Source: Rhododendron vialii (taxonomy: Eukaryota; Streptophyta; Magnoliopsida; Ericales; Ericaceae). From it: a DNA stretch of 64,000 bases. The stretch's first letter is position 1. The number at the start of each line of letters is the position of its first letter. Positions 21,796 through 32,727 of the stretch are shown here, piece after piece. The position numbers and the translations under genes are program-made. The DNA lies in contig NC_080558.1 in assembly GCF_030253575.1 (NCBI RefSeq), positions 34,231,611 through 34,295,610 on the forward strand. The letters are read 5' to 3'. The notes under the pieces were generated by a model, which made no database searches, was not told the DNA's origin, and worked only from the letters and a program-made list of their open reading frames with translations.

Positions 21796-24395
21796 TGTAA
21801 AGCCCTAGATTTGTAATCCCGAGTAGATCCTGTAAGCCGCCCTCGATTTCTTCATAAAGTCATTGTAACATATTCTATGTTTGCTATATAGATTTCCCAT
21901 ACTGTGATTAATTTATTCTGTAATCAAAATTCGTTGGTTTTTTTAATCTAATTTGTTCCTTTTGGGTTCCGACACAATGAGATTATTTAGCATTTCCTTA
22001 TTTTGATACTCGTACCCTTACGTCTTATGCCTAGTTTTTTTAATGGAGCTAACTTCATTTTTTTTTTAACGTTTTATATTCTTCAAGTCAAACATGATTC
22101 TAGATAATATAGGAGGAATAAAGGTGGGGCTATGGTTGCTTGGGGGCTGTTTTGGGACTGGTTTTAGAGATGATTTCAGAGTTTATTTCATCTGGTTTCA
22201 GAGGTTTTTTTTGTAGGGTCTTAGGGGGTTTTTTTTTTCCCTTCATGTAGGCATTTTTCTTTGGACTATATTCTTTTCTTACCCCCGTAACTTCAAAGAG
22301 CACGTATTGGTAATTAGCAGTCTATATAAAGGAGAGGGGCTAGGAGTAATAGGGACAGCCTATATAGGGTAGAGGGAATTGTCCTTAATTGGACAAAGAA
22401 ATTCTAAATTTTCACCATTAACTCAGAACATTCATGTGTTTTAAACAGAATTCCGCAGGTTCAATCGAACCTTCTTCGTACTTCAAACTTCATAGGTACA
22501 GCTCATATTTTTGAAAACTAGGGGTTCAGCTGAACCCTCTTATTATATGGTACAGCGGCTACCGCCACCAAACTTGTACATAGGAATCGCTGAAACAAGA
22601 GTAGCCATTGAGGTATAGAAATATGTTGGGACTAAACAATCCTTCGAAATAAAAGCTGTCATGAGGATTGGAAGGCATACTAAATCTTAACCAAAGTGAT
22701 GTAGATGACCTTTTGACCAATAGTTGTTTAATGTAGTATTTACATGTTTGCTTTTTTACTTTAAGAGGTAGTAGAGGACGGTGATTCTTCCACATGCACA
22801 CGTATTCAGAACTTTTAAGCTTGAAGTATGCATTTTACCTAATGTATTGTGTTTCTTTATGCATAGCTAATTGTGAAGAGTATTCATGCTAATAGAGAGT
22901 TTTTTTGTCAATGCACAATTGTATTGACTTTCCTGGCATTCTCTTTCTTTCTTTTTGGGTAAAATAGCTTGAAATAAAAAGACGTTAAGTGAATGTACAG
23001 CCTACAAGGGGCATACCCAAGGAGGAGAAAAATAACAGAAAAAAAACAAAGATTAAGAAAAATGATCTGGCCAAGTGGCTACATTGATTTACGTCTAAGG
23101 TTACATTGAACATCCACATGTTTCAATTCCATTTAAGAGATGGAAGAGAAACACATGGCATTGAACATTGAAAATTGAAAACTGGCCCGAATTGCATAAC
23201 AAACATAGCGGCATAGCACGGTTTTACTCAGCAGTGTAGCTTTTAGTCAGCAGCATGAGAGGGTGGTTGACACTGTAGCTAACCGGATTACAGGCATCTA
23301 GTGACTATTAACAGCAGTAGTCTCACTGCCACACATCAAGAAGCAGCACGTATAGCAGTAACAACTAGCAACTTCACCATGACAGACTTTGTTAACTAGC
23401 TAGAGACAACCAGTAGCAGTAGTAGAGAGCAGCAGAACAGCAGCTACTTGCTACCATGATAGCAGCTACAGTAACCCATATAATGAGAATCACAACAACA
23501 GCAGCATCTGGACTTACCAAACTACAACAACAAGGTAGTTAACATTTACAAACTGTGTTGGAAATAGCAGCAGCAAGGCACACAGAGATCTATCATGGAC
23601 ACAGTTTGAAACTCAAAAGAGAATGTAGGAAGCTAGGGACAAACCCCCTAGGAAAGCTTAAAATAGCCCAAGAGACAACCCCCCAAGGGTAGGTACAAAA
23701 CATAGGGACTTACCAAGCTCCCAAGCTGGACAATTACAACATAAACACCTTATACAACTTCATGAAGGCATCAAAACAGTCCAGCACTCTGAATGGTCGA
23801 GCAAAGTAGCTGCTCAGCCTAAGAGGAATAGGACAATAGAAATACAGCCCACTCTATACACTGCTGGACTGCCGTAGAATTACAAGACTTTTGCGAACTA
23901 GAATAGAGCATACATAACAGAATAGAATGAGTAACAGAACAACAGTCTCTTTCTTTCTACTAGAGAATGTGAAAAGGAGAGAGATTCCCAGCATTTAGTC
24001 AAGTTTAAGAATATATGTGTCTAAAATGTTTGACATAATGTTCTATTTGGTTTTGATGTTCATTAATTTGGAAGTCTATGGATTATGGAGGTTTCTTAAT
24101 TTCATTAGTTGCTTTCCATATGGCGCTTTAAGCTTTTCCCTTGCTTCCGAATTTTACTCCATTGTATACTTAGTCACAGTCAAACTAAATACTTTCATTA
24201 ATCAGGCTACTCTAAAATTATTAGATTGAACTTTGTACTTTGCCTTAGCTTCGTAAGTAGGTCTACTCTAATATTTTTGTTTATTCAAATCTATCCAATC
24301 CGAAGACCTCATTCATAGTAAGCAACTTAATTACTATGTGATGCATGACATGACATTAATTTGATTACTTAAAACCTACTTGCATTTGCTATCAG
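21796..24395 (+). other. 5' interior of CACTA element, no coding sequence
   Basis: Sequence between the solo LTR and the transposase exon, presumably leader and introns. A splice acceptor (TTGCTATCAG) ends it at about 24395. TATATAAAGG (22324) is a TATA-like site. From about 23210 to 23560 the plus strand is unusually rich in AGCAG/CAGCA words, which suggests a separate repeat inserted here. No gene is recognisable. Confidence 0.4.
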
Positions 24396-24397
24396 AC

Positions 24398-25210
24398 ATG
24401 GACAAAAATTTGATGAAAATGGGCGTGACAGCAGATGGAAGAATTAGTCAGCTATATTATAATGGTGTTACTTTGTTTATTCAATTTGCAAGAGCAGTTG
24501 TTGATGCGCAAGGTAATATTCTGTGTCCTTGTCTAAAGTGTGTAAACTTTTACCGAAAAAGTCCAGAAGATGTGCAAATTCATTTGCTTCAGCATGAAAT
24601 TATGCAAAGTTACACTATCTGGAATGAGCATGGAGAAAACCGTGAATCAAATGATGTTCGGCGTCATGAAATAAGAGATGGTGATCTAGGTGGTATTGAT
24701 GCATTGGTGGAAAATCGAATAAGAGGGGAACCAATAGATACAACCCAACATCATGAGGAAGTCCAGAACTTTGATAAACTTTTGAATGATGCCCAACGTG
24801 AGATATACCCAGGTAGCAAAGATTATAATCTGTTGAAGTTTGTTATTGAGGTATTTAATATGAAGGTAACGAACCATTGGACCAATAAATCACTTGATAT
24901 GTTCTTGAAATTCCAGATGAAACTTTTACCAGAAGGTAATTTAGTTCCCAAGAACACATACGAGGCAAGGAAGATATTGTCTGGCTTAGGCTTGTCATAT
25001 GAGCTCATTGATGCCTGCATAAATGATTGTATACTCTTTTGGAAGGAAAATGCAGCACTGGATAGATGTCCAAAGTATAATGTGTCAAGGTACAAGATCA
25101 ATTGTACTAGGGGAAAGATGCCCCTCTTTATCTTGCCTATTGACGTCCCTTTTAAGTCTACCCCCATTAGAAAGGCAACACTTTTGACCAAATCGATCTG
25201 CTGCCGTTAA
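24398..25210 (+). pseudogene. CACTA transposase, N-terminal part (TNP2-like)
   Basis: The start MDKNLMKMG follows a splice acceptor. Residues about 1-80 match the transposase-associated domain (DGRISQLYYNGV, ILCPCLKCVNFY, VQIHLLQHEIMQSYTIWNEH), with the CPCxKC zinc-binding motif. Residues about 125-250 match the beginning of the TNP2 domain (LNDAQREIYPGSKDYN, WTNKSLDMFL, LLPEGNLVPKNTYEARKIL, ELIDACINDCILFWKE, CPKYNVSRYK). The second cysteine of the usual CP.C motif reads CPKY here. The catalytic core is missing: the frame ends soon after MPLFILPIDVP, several hundred residues early. It is therefore a non-functional fragment. Confidence 0.85.
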
Positions 25211-25357
25211 ATTATCCACGTTCTTCATCACATTCCACTTCTCCTTTTCAGTTTTCTACACTGACAGCCTTTGTGAATTAGACATTTCACTAGCTTTCAT
25301 TTTGCCTTTCCACGATAGGGTTACACTATTTACCTTATCTTCCCATGATCTTCCATT

Positions 25358-27340
25358 TTATATAATTATTTCTGGTGAAAAATACTGGAAATTACATCTC
25401 AAGCTCTCCAAGGAAGAAATACATCTTCCACGCTTGTTGATTCTGATAGCAACTTCAGGGGCAAACTCATACATGTCCTGAATCAATGAATGACAGCATC
25501 TTTTACCAGTTCTTCTTTTATCCTGACATCCATCAAGAATTCCTTTTTCCAAAGAAACAAGCACTGGCCTTGATGGACGGCAACTCAATTTCTGAAGAGT
25601 GTCATTGCTTCTCCTTTCCCCTTCATGGGAGACTGGACGCTGCTTTCCTTTATCTGGTTCATCAGAGATGCTGAGAGTTTTTCGTGGATTGTAAATCTCA
25701 GTAGCAGTAAAATCAAATATAAGTACCTTGAACTCCAAATTCCCTTCATAATTGAACACTACAAAGAATCCACAACCAATAGAGTGGCTCTTGGAAAATT
25801 CTTTCCAACCATCACTAAACCAATGCATCTCATCAGCTTTTTCTACTCCCACGCGCCAAACTTGACCACTGCGAACAGTGAACTTGACCGAGGCAGAGAG
25901 TTCATCTCCATATTTCTTTGAGAAATCCTCTGCGATTCTCTGCAGATAAACCAAATCCATGTTCAGTTTGTCTAATGGATATAGTGATCCAGAAACCCGA
26001 AATATTACCATAAGTCTCCACCAATTGTGGTCAATGAAACAAGATATGGGGTACGGAAACAGGATGCAATTACAATCTGATACGTATATTACTACATGGC
26101 AATATGGAGAAACCTAAAAAGCAGGATATGCATCAGCATCTGTTTTGGTTTCGGATCCTGTCCAGTTATTCTCCTCTTTTTCTCTTACTGTACAACATAT
26201 ATAGCACATATACAGGGTAATTACCAGGTTTACGTATTGGTAGAATCAAATGGAAGTGAGTGCAACTTGTTACACCGGCGTTAAGATGTTTTGTGTCTGT
26301 TTCTTAACCCGTTATTTTCTCCTATTCTCTGGGAGTTAACTTTTTTGCGAAAAATGAATATCCAGATAGGCTACTCTAATTCATATATTTTCTGGGAATC
26401 ATTCCCCTTGGCATCACATACCTATTTCCAGGATTCGTGCATGCACATATATTGGGACCAATGTTTGCATCAGCCAATACGTAGTGGTTTTTGAGATTTC
26501 AGAAACCGTCGATGGAAAATCGCATAGGTATCGCCCAATTCCTGTTACCTATGGGTCAGTTCCCGATTCACTGACCAGTTACTGCCAATACTCGACTGTT
26601 ATGGGTTATTTAGACACTTGAGTTCTTTTTTCTTTTTTTTTTTGGTAAAAACTGATTTTTAAGAATTCACGACCACTGCATATTGTACAATACTTCTGAT
26701 ACCATTACACCAAAACCGTTATGTTACGTGTTCTGACATCGTTATTTAAAACCTTGATCGGAACGACACCAAGGTTCCACGGCATGCTATGAGCGCCGAA
26801 CAGCACCAAGCATACACGTGTCATCACATAACGATCGGCACAAATCTAAGTACTTTTACATAGTTGGAAACTTGGAGAGCACCAAGTGGCCACGGAGAGT
26901 TGAACTTAAGCATTGAGCGAGAATCGAAGTAGTTTTAGATTGTTGGATTATTCAACAGACCAGTTGGCAAAAATTATTTAATACTCCCGGAGTATATGAA
27001 CAGTATACTATGGGATCCACACGGGCACATGTGAGACCATATGATATGTTATGTGAGAGAAGTGAGCATCCTGTTCGTATACTCCGGGAGTAGTGAATAA
27101 TATTCCAACTTACTGTCTAACGGGAACCAAAACAAAACACAACTCATAATCATTGTCTTCTTCCTCTTGTTTTTTTTCATGTTCTTGTTAGCAATTAGTA
27201 TAACCCTTTACTAATCTTTGTTTTTTTCTGAACTTGACAGAAGAAAAAGGAAAAATCAAGAAAGACAGAGAGAGAGTTAAAGTTACAAGCCTGTGGTAGA
27301 GCATGACGGAGGGGAGGATAATCTTATAGAAACTTCCCAT
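25358..27340 (-). CDS. single B3-domain DNA-binding protein (REM/VRN1-like)
   Basis: Two exons on the minus strand: 27340-27287 (18 codons) and 25939-25358, joined in phase by GTAACT...CTGCAG. The 211-residue product starts MGSFYKIILPSV and continues LRIAEDFSKKYGDELSASVK, VWRVGVEK, WFSDGWKEFSKSHSIG, FFVVFNYEGNLEFKVLIFD. This is a complete B3 domain (about residues 4-103) closest in style to REM/VRN1-type proteins. The tail (104-211) is basic with no known domain. B3 proteins bind DNA in the nucleus. The 1.35-kb intron holds a foldback element. Single-domain REM-like proteins of this size are common, but extra exons beyond the stop cannot be excluded. The CACTA fragment ends about 150 bp past the stop. 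Confidence 0.85.
26972..27104. mobile_element. small foldback element in B3 gene intron
   Basis: AATTATTTAATACTCCCGGA (26972) pairs with the inverted copy TCCGGGAGTAGTGAATAATA (27083), and the arms continue inward through GTATATGAACAG / CTGTTCGTATAC. The arms are about 33 bp and the whole unit about 133 bp. CTCCCGGAG is itself palindromic. No target duplication is obvious. Confidence 0.7.
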
Positions 27341-27559
27341 TCTGAGGCGCCGGCGATCTTTAACTCTTCTGGGCGCAGAGATTCTTTTGGGAATTGGGTT
27401 TGTTAATGGATTCTCCTTGGTCCTATTGACGTGATGTTGGATTTACACCTTATTTAAGGCTGATTTCCTGGTTTTATTGGTTTTGGGTCTTCGATATTTT
27501 TGGGGCACGTTTGGTTTCTACGGACCAAAATAAAGGAGTATGAGAAGGAAAGGGTAAAA

Positions 27560-27990
27560 ATCACCGACAACCCCAATGGTTTTCCGTAAGTACAGATTCC
27601 CCTCCAAATTTCGAAACCTGGAGAATGATGCATTTCAATTACACCCAATTATCCGAAATGCTTATACTGGATTGTGTTGGATCCATCTCGGAGTCCCACA
27701 TAAATGATCTGAGTCATTTAACTTTGTTTAAAACCTGTTTCTAAGAGTCCTCGTAAAAAATCGGCTTAGTCGAATATCAATCAAGGCTTGATTGACTCGT
27801 CAAATTTTTGGTCTCTAAATTCCCAAAATCCTAAAAAACACATGTTAAACAAATTAAATGATTTCGATCATTTGTGTGGGATTCCAAGGTGGGTCCAACA
27901 CAATTCAGTGTAAGCATTTCAAAAGATTGGGTGTAATTGAAATGTATCACATAACCTTAGGGGGTTCCAAATCATTTTCCAAACCTGGAG
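27560..27990. mobile_element. foldback element A of the 27-33 kb cluster
   Basis: Long inverted arms: CATTTCAATTACACCCAA (27631) against TTGGGTGTAATTGAAATG (27927), and GAAATGCTTATACTGGATTG (27655) against CAATTCAGTGTAAGCATTTC (27901). The pairing continues to GAGTCCCACATAAATGATC / GATCATTTGTGTGGGATTCC. No coding capacity. The outer boundary is approximate. It lies about 220 bp upstream of the B3 gene start, so it could affect that promoter. Confidence 0.75.
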
Positions 27991-28277
27991 CGGAACTAGC
28001 AAAGCTCGTGTTCTAAATATTTGCACTTTAAGAAATGATTATATGTTGATTGTTACTGAGTGAGCTACTTTCAAGTTGTTGAGTGAGCTAAAATTGTTTT
28101 TAGGTTCATAATACTAAGATGCCGTCTTGGTCATGATGGTTTGTATGAAAGTTATATACTCATGTACTTCTACTTCAATTATATAGATATAATATTCGCC
28201 TTTCACCCAAAAACAAAATTGTCTTCATTAATATTTTGATATGAATATTGCTTTTACCTTGAGATATTATATTTAGT

Positions 28278-28666
28278 AGTCCTGCTACATACACAGCAAA
28301 CTGTGCACAGATTGTGCACAGATTTTGTTGTGGGGCCTACCACGAGTCCCACACAAATCATCCGAGTCGTTCATTTAATGTAAAACATTTTTTCAAGGGT
28401 CCCCGTAAAAAATAAGCTCAATTCAATACATATTGGTGCTTCATTCAACCATCTAACTTTTCATTCAGATTTTCGGATAATGAAAAGTTATATGATTGGA
28501 TCGAGCACCTATAGGTATTGAATTGAGATTATTTTCTGCGGGGATCCTTGAAAAAATATTTTACATTTAATGAACGGCTCGGATGATTTGTGTGGGACCC
28601 GTGGTGGGCCCTATAATAAAATCTGTGCACAATCTGTGCACAAATTGTATGTGTGTAGACTTTCTG
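28278..28666. mobile_element. foldback MITE B with 10-bp target duplication
   Basis: TATATTTAGT flanks the unit on both sides (28268-28277, 28667-28676). The arms pair for over 150 bp, including CTGTGCACAGATTGTGCACA and CCCACACAAATCATCCGAG with their inverted copies. The 9-10-bp duplication and long terminal inverted repeats suggest a Mutator-like MITE. No coding capacity. Confidence 0.85.
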
Positions 28667-29106
28667 TATATTTAGTTTGTGCCAACTTGTATCCTAATAC
28701 ACATTTTTCCTTATTTCTTCTCTCTATCATATGTTCAGATGTCACTATATTTCTCTTTGGAACCCTTCAATTTTCTCTCGATTTTCTTCAACTACTCCAT
28801 ATTTTTTTTCCACTTATTTCATATCATACTTCTCAGGAGCTCTCTTCTTTTTTTTTTTCACCACTATTACCTATGTTATCCCTCTCAACACCGTGTTATG
28901 CATGGCTTTTAGCAAAAAAGTTCTACCTCCAATATATAATTATAACTCGCCTATTCATATCCATCATAGCATAATGGACATAATTTTCCATTCAGTTGGA
29001 TGAATGGGTTGTCAATTTGTTACTAATTAGTATTCAGGGCATTCCAAATCTGTGGTTATTTAAGTCCTTGCGTGCAATGACAACGATTTTGATTGTTATG
29101 CTCGAT

Positions 29107-29322
29107 AAATTGTGCACTTTTCACCTCAATCAAATTGCTTTGAAACATTTGGGCCACTTGTTCAAAGGTGGTTCAAACTTTGGGAATGAGTTCAACACTT
29201 GCATTTTTTGGTATGAGGATGAAAAATAGTTACTTGAAGCTTGGGAAACTTCGATCGATAAATACAACTTGCATGATAACATGTGGATGAAGAAAACTTG
29301 GGAAGAAGTGGGCACATGTATA
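29107..29322 (+). pseudogene. MULE transposase / FAR1-related fragment
   Basis: The frame reads LCTFHLNQIALKHLGHLF, then FGNEFNTCIF, YEDEK, a TAG stop (29227), then LLEAWETSIDKYNLHDNMWM. This matches the FAR1/FHY3 and Mutator transposase signature in which a C..H pair is followed by F..EF..C, YE.E..F..AW, and KY.L.DN.W. In intact proteins the domain cuts DNA (MULE) or acts as a transcription factor (FAR1). Only about 70 residues remain, so it is a dead remnant. Confidence 0.7.
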
Positions 29323-30341
29323 CATGACGTGGTCATTCACTACGGGAATGCGAAGCACCCAACTTAGGAGAGTCTAAATGCAAAGACAAAGAAATTTGTG
29401 AAGTTGGAATTTTTTACACAATTTGATAGACTTGTTATGGAGAATCGGAGTGAGGAATCGGATTCTATATTTGATCTTAGGGAAAAGATACAAGACTAAA
29501 GTTGAAAAGATCCCCCGAGTTAATTCAAGTTGCACATTTTTATCTAAATCACATATCAACCTAATTAAAACCACATTTTATGCCAAATCTTCTTCTTCTT
29601 TTTTTACCTAACAACTAATTTAACCACATTTATACGCATCTACTCTACAACCGTAAAATATACATGAAGGTATGTAATGTTTATGGTAGCTTCAGTGGTG
29701 GTGGGATTTGCATGCCCCTTTGGAAAATTGTATATGTAGAATATATAAAGTTCAAGAGAACTTTACGAACTCCGCCATATTTATCAATCAGAGGTAGTGA
29801 AAATTTAAAGAGTTCTCCTTTATTTGGACAACCTAAATTGAGTCTACAACTCTACTGGGGCATTCGAGCCAACCTGAGCTAAAGACTAAGAGGCGACCGC
29901 TTTAGGTCTTAATTTTTTTTAATTTTTTAGTAGTCTAGAAAAAAGGGCTCGATTAATTTTTAATTTTTTCTTTAGGCCCCTAAAAAGTCAGGGCCGGCTT
30001 TGTGGGGCATCAATGTATATGTGCAAGTTGTTTCATGTCTGATTGTGGTTGCCACATGGCGGTTGGAGTGTATCATTCTTCTGCGGGGTAAGATTATCTG
30101 ATCAATGTTTTCTTCACAGTTTTGTGTGGTTGTTTGACGTATAGGTTTTTGGAAAAAGTATAGGACTGCCTTTTGGCCCCCAATATATATTTTGGATAGC
30201 AATAGAAAAAAAAAACTTTGGGTGCTTGAGTTTAGTTTATTCTTTGGAAACCAATTTTCTTTGATAATTGATATAGTCAACTTGAAATTTATAGTATCTC
30301 TAACTGATTTTTCTACGAGGAGTTAAACCTAATTTAATTGA

Positions 30342-30344
<3 letters not shown>
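29323..30344. other. no gene; degenerate repeat DNA
   Basis: No coding sequence recognised. AGTCAGGGCCGGCTTTGTGG (29988) is close in style to GAGCCGGCCCTGAATG (55888), suggesting copies of one old dispersed repeat. Confidence 0.4.

Positions 30345-30399
<55 letters not shown>
30345..30399. repeat. (CT)n microsatellite
   Basis: About 55 bp of CT repeats, separated by 14 bp from the T-run at 30414 that may be a reversed poly-A tail. Confidence 0.97.
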
Positions 30400-30401
<2 letters not shown>

Positions 30402-30413
30402 TATTTTTGATAG

Positions 30414-31240
30414 ATTTTTTTTTATAGGCAACACAAGTTTTATTAAGAACACTTGACAAAGGGTACATTAAGTGGGAGAGAGGGGGAGAGGAATCCAACC
30501 AAGAGTTAGACGGAAAGAAAATAAAATGATGGGACAAAGCCCACCAACACCCAAAGGGCAGGCCCCGAAAGATAAATCTAGAAATCACCTGGGCCTGGCC
30601 CAAGAAGAGCCAAAGCAAACCCTAAGCCCAGATCACTTCCTATCACCAGCAAAATACGAACAGTTGCCGCCGCCACACCGCAGAACACATCCTCCACCAC
30701 CACCAACCACCTGAGCCCCAGCTCCTCAACACCAGCCGCCCCCACACCAGCCGCCTCCAACCACACCACCACCTTCCCAAAACACCACCAACCACCTCCA
30801 CCCTTAGTCACAACCTGCGGCCACCACCACCCACCAACCAGATGGCAAGCAAGTTTCGACGCAGACACGAACCTCACGAGCAACTGGTACCCGAGATTAA
30901 CCGCCGAGGAGCCGACGATTCGGTCCTCACAAACGATTTGGGACGCCAGAAACTGAGCACTTCCATACGTCAACACTGAAACCACTGTCGTGCTGACCAC
31001 CACCTCCCTTAACCTTCCACGGCCAACCTCCGGTCGAAAAGACCCACAACAGCCGTTAAGCAAAACCCACGCCCGTCCAGCAACGAAAAACGTGGTAGGA
31101 TCCAATCTACCTCAACACCTTCGGCCACCGTCGGACCCTAGCCGTTAGGACAACCGAACACCCCCAGATGTGGTGATCGGCGGGAACCAAGCGGCAAGTA
31201 GGAGAGGCGAGGTAGGGAAGTTAAAACAACACAAGGAAAG
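30414..31240 (-). mobile_element. possible LINE-derived insertion, minus strand
   Basis: On the minus strand the segment ends TTAATAAAACTTGTGTTGCC followed by an A run, like a plant L1 tail, and begins with G-rich sequence. The plus strand is strikingly C-rich (CCACCACCACC and CCGCC words, 30660-30850), which keeps a 175-codon minus-strand frame open (31105-30578) that is rich in Gly, Val and Trp and has no domain. I could not find a target duplication, so the extent is uncertain. Confidence 0.35.
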
Positions 31241-31763
31241 ATCGGTTGAGAGGAAGAGAAATCGACCTTGAGTTTGGGGTGAAAAAAGAAAGGAGGGAAG
31301 AGAAGAGAGATATTGGAAGCTACATGTGGATGGCATTGATAAAGCTTGATCGATTGGCATTGATAAAGCTCGATGACCTTTCTGCTAAAGGACTGGTGCA
31401 CCATGTAAGGCCCCATTCCAGAAACCTTCTTAAAAAATAAGCAGCTTATTTCACATTATCAAACTCAAAAATAAAGAAAATAAAAAATAATTTTTTAATT
31501 TTTTTTTGTATCGTATAAAAGATCTCATCAAGATCTTCCAAATAAGATTCATATCGCATATTTTTAGATTTCAATAAGTCCATAATTTTTGGGCTTGAAA
31601 TTACCTTCTTAAAAAATTAAAATTTTTCTTTAGTTTCGGAACGGAGCCTAAGCCTCTTTTGTTAGGTGATCCAAAACACATCAATACCATAGGCAGAGAA
31701 CAAGTTGGCAACCCAACAGATCGACACTTTAATGGAAGTAGCACTTGAAAACCTTCCCAAAAC
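31241..31763. other. no gene recognised
   Basis: Short direct repeat CATTGATAAAGCTTGATCG / CATTGATAAAGCTCGATG at 31335 and 31357, then A/T-rich sequence. No supported coding region. Confidence 0.45.
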
Positions 31764-31774
31764 ACGGGAATTTT

Positions 31775-31999
31775 CCATGGGCTTAATTGCAAGAACACCC
31801 CATAAACTATCATTTTTTGGCAACTTTACCCCCTTAAGTTTAAATTCGTGCAACTTCACCCCCTAACTATCAAATTCGAGCAACTTCACCCCCTCCCCCA
31901 TTTCCCGTCCAATTCTGTTAGGGATTTGAATGGAAAATTATAAAATTGGATGGAAAAGTAATTTAACATACCAAAATGCCCTATATACACCCATTGTAG

Positions 32000-32071
<72 letters not shown>

Positions 32072-32403
32072 CACCTCTCCTCGATTGGAGATGGGAGGTG
32101 GGAGATGGGGAGATCGGTTCTAGGGTCTCGGTCAACCTCGATCCATGATGGAGAGACAGAGACAGAGACAGAGATGAAAAGGTGGTGGGAGTGATCAATT
32201 GTTTTTTCTTCCAAGTATAAACCGTGTGTTTTTTTTAAACCTTAGGAGTACGTTGGTCTTTTTATTTAAGTCCGTCCAATTTCTTGGACGGAAAATGGGG
32301 AAGGGGGTGAAGTTGCTCAAATTTGGTAGTTAGGGGGGTGAAGTTGCTCGAATTTAAACTTAAGGGGGTGAAGTTGCCAAAAAGTGATAGTTTAGAGGGT
32401 GAT
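31775..32403. mobile_element. foldback element with repeated arms and (CT)n loop
   Basis: The 11-bp direct repeat ACGGGAATTTT flanks the unit (31764-31774, 32404-32414). The ends are near-inverted (CCATAAACTATCATTTTTTGGCAACTT against its copy at about 32370). Each arm carries three spaced copies of GCAACTTYACCCCCT, about 35 bp apart (31819, 31848, 31879 on the left; inverted copies on the right). The arms pair for about 150 bp. The middle holds a 63-bp (CT)n tract and a GAGACA run. A Mutator-type origin fits the 9-11-bp duplication. No coding capacity. Confidence 0.85.
32004..32066. repeat. (CT)n microsatellite in foldback loop
   Basis: About 63 bp of CT near the centre of the foldback element; the opposite arm lacks a GA counterpart, so it is loop sequence. 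Confidence 0.97.
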
Positions 32404-32459
32404 ACGGGAATTTTAAATGTCGGCGACAAAAGTTCGTCTTTTTTTTGTTACTGTAGTAG

Positions 32460-32727
32460 TGCTATGTGTACATATGCTATGTACATATTATGTATGTATG
32501 GATTTTGTTAGCCCATCTTGGTTTCCACAAATATGATTTGAATTATTTGGCCTCCATAAATTCAGAAAAAATTCTTATCGATATCGGGTTGAGCTGATTT
32601 TTTACAAGGCTCCATAAAAAAATGCTTTCAAAATAATGGACGGTTCGAATCATTTTTGAGGAAACCTAATGGGCCCCACAAAACCCATCTGTACATGGTA
32701 TGTACGTTCCAATGTGTACCCATAGTT
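32460..32727. mobile_element. foldback MITE C
   Basis: GCTATGTGTACATATG at the left pairs with GTGTACCCATAG at the right, and the arms continue through TTTTGTTAGCCCATCTTGG / TGGGCCCCACAAAACCC and CACAAATATGATTTGAA / CGAATCATTTTTGAGG. About 95 bp per arm. The inner block resembles that of elements A and B. Confidence 0.65.

Larger units (their letters stand above)
18984..25200 (+). mobile_element. 3'-truncated CACTA (En/Spm) transposon
   Basis: The left end reads CACTACAACAAAAATGAG, a classic CACTA terminus. It is followed by subterminal repeats of GTGACGAAAT / TTCGTCAC type (19006, 19036, 19076, 19130, 19167, 19200, 19223). A transposase start in the same orientation lies at 24398-25210. The element is interrupted by a solo LTR (19799-21790). 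No matching right terminus (…TTGTAGTG) was found, and the transposase stops far too early, so the 3' part is lost near 25.2 kb, just before the B3 gene. Such elements cut and paste with a 3-bp duplication. Confidence 0.8.

Noticed and set aside
18984..25210. Transposase treated as a functional gene
   Set aside because: It lacks the catalytic region, and the element lacks a right terminus.
28570..29003. Overlapping frames of 77-134 codons
   Set aside because: They begin inside a foldback MITE and are T-rich; translations are rich in Phe, Leu and Ser with no domain.
30578..31105. 175-codon minus-strand frame
   Set aside because: Low-complexity Gly/Val/Trp/Leu composition from a C-rich plus strand, no domain, and probably part of a LINE-like insertion.
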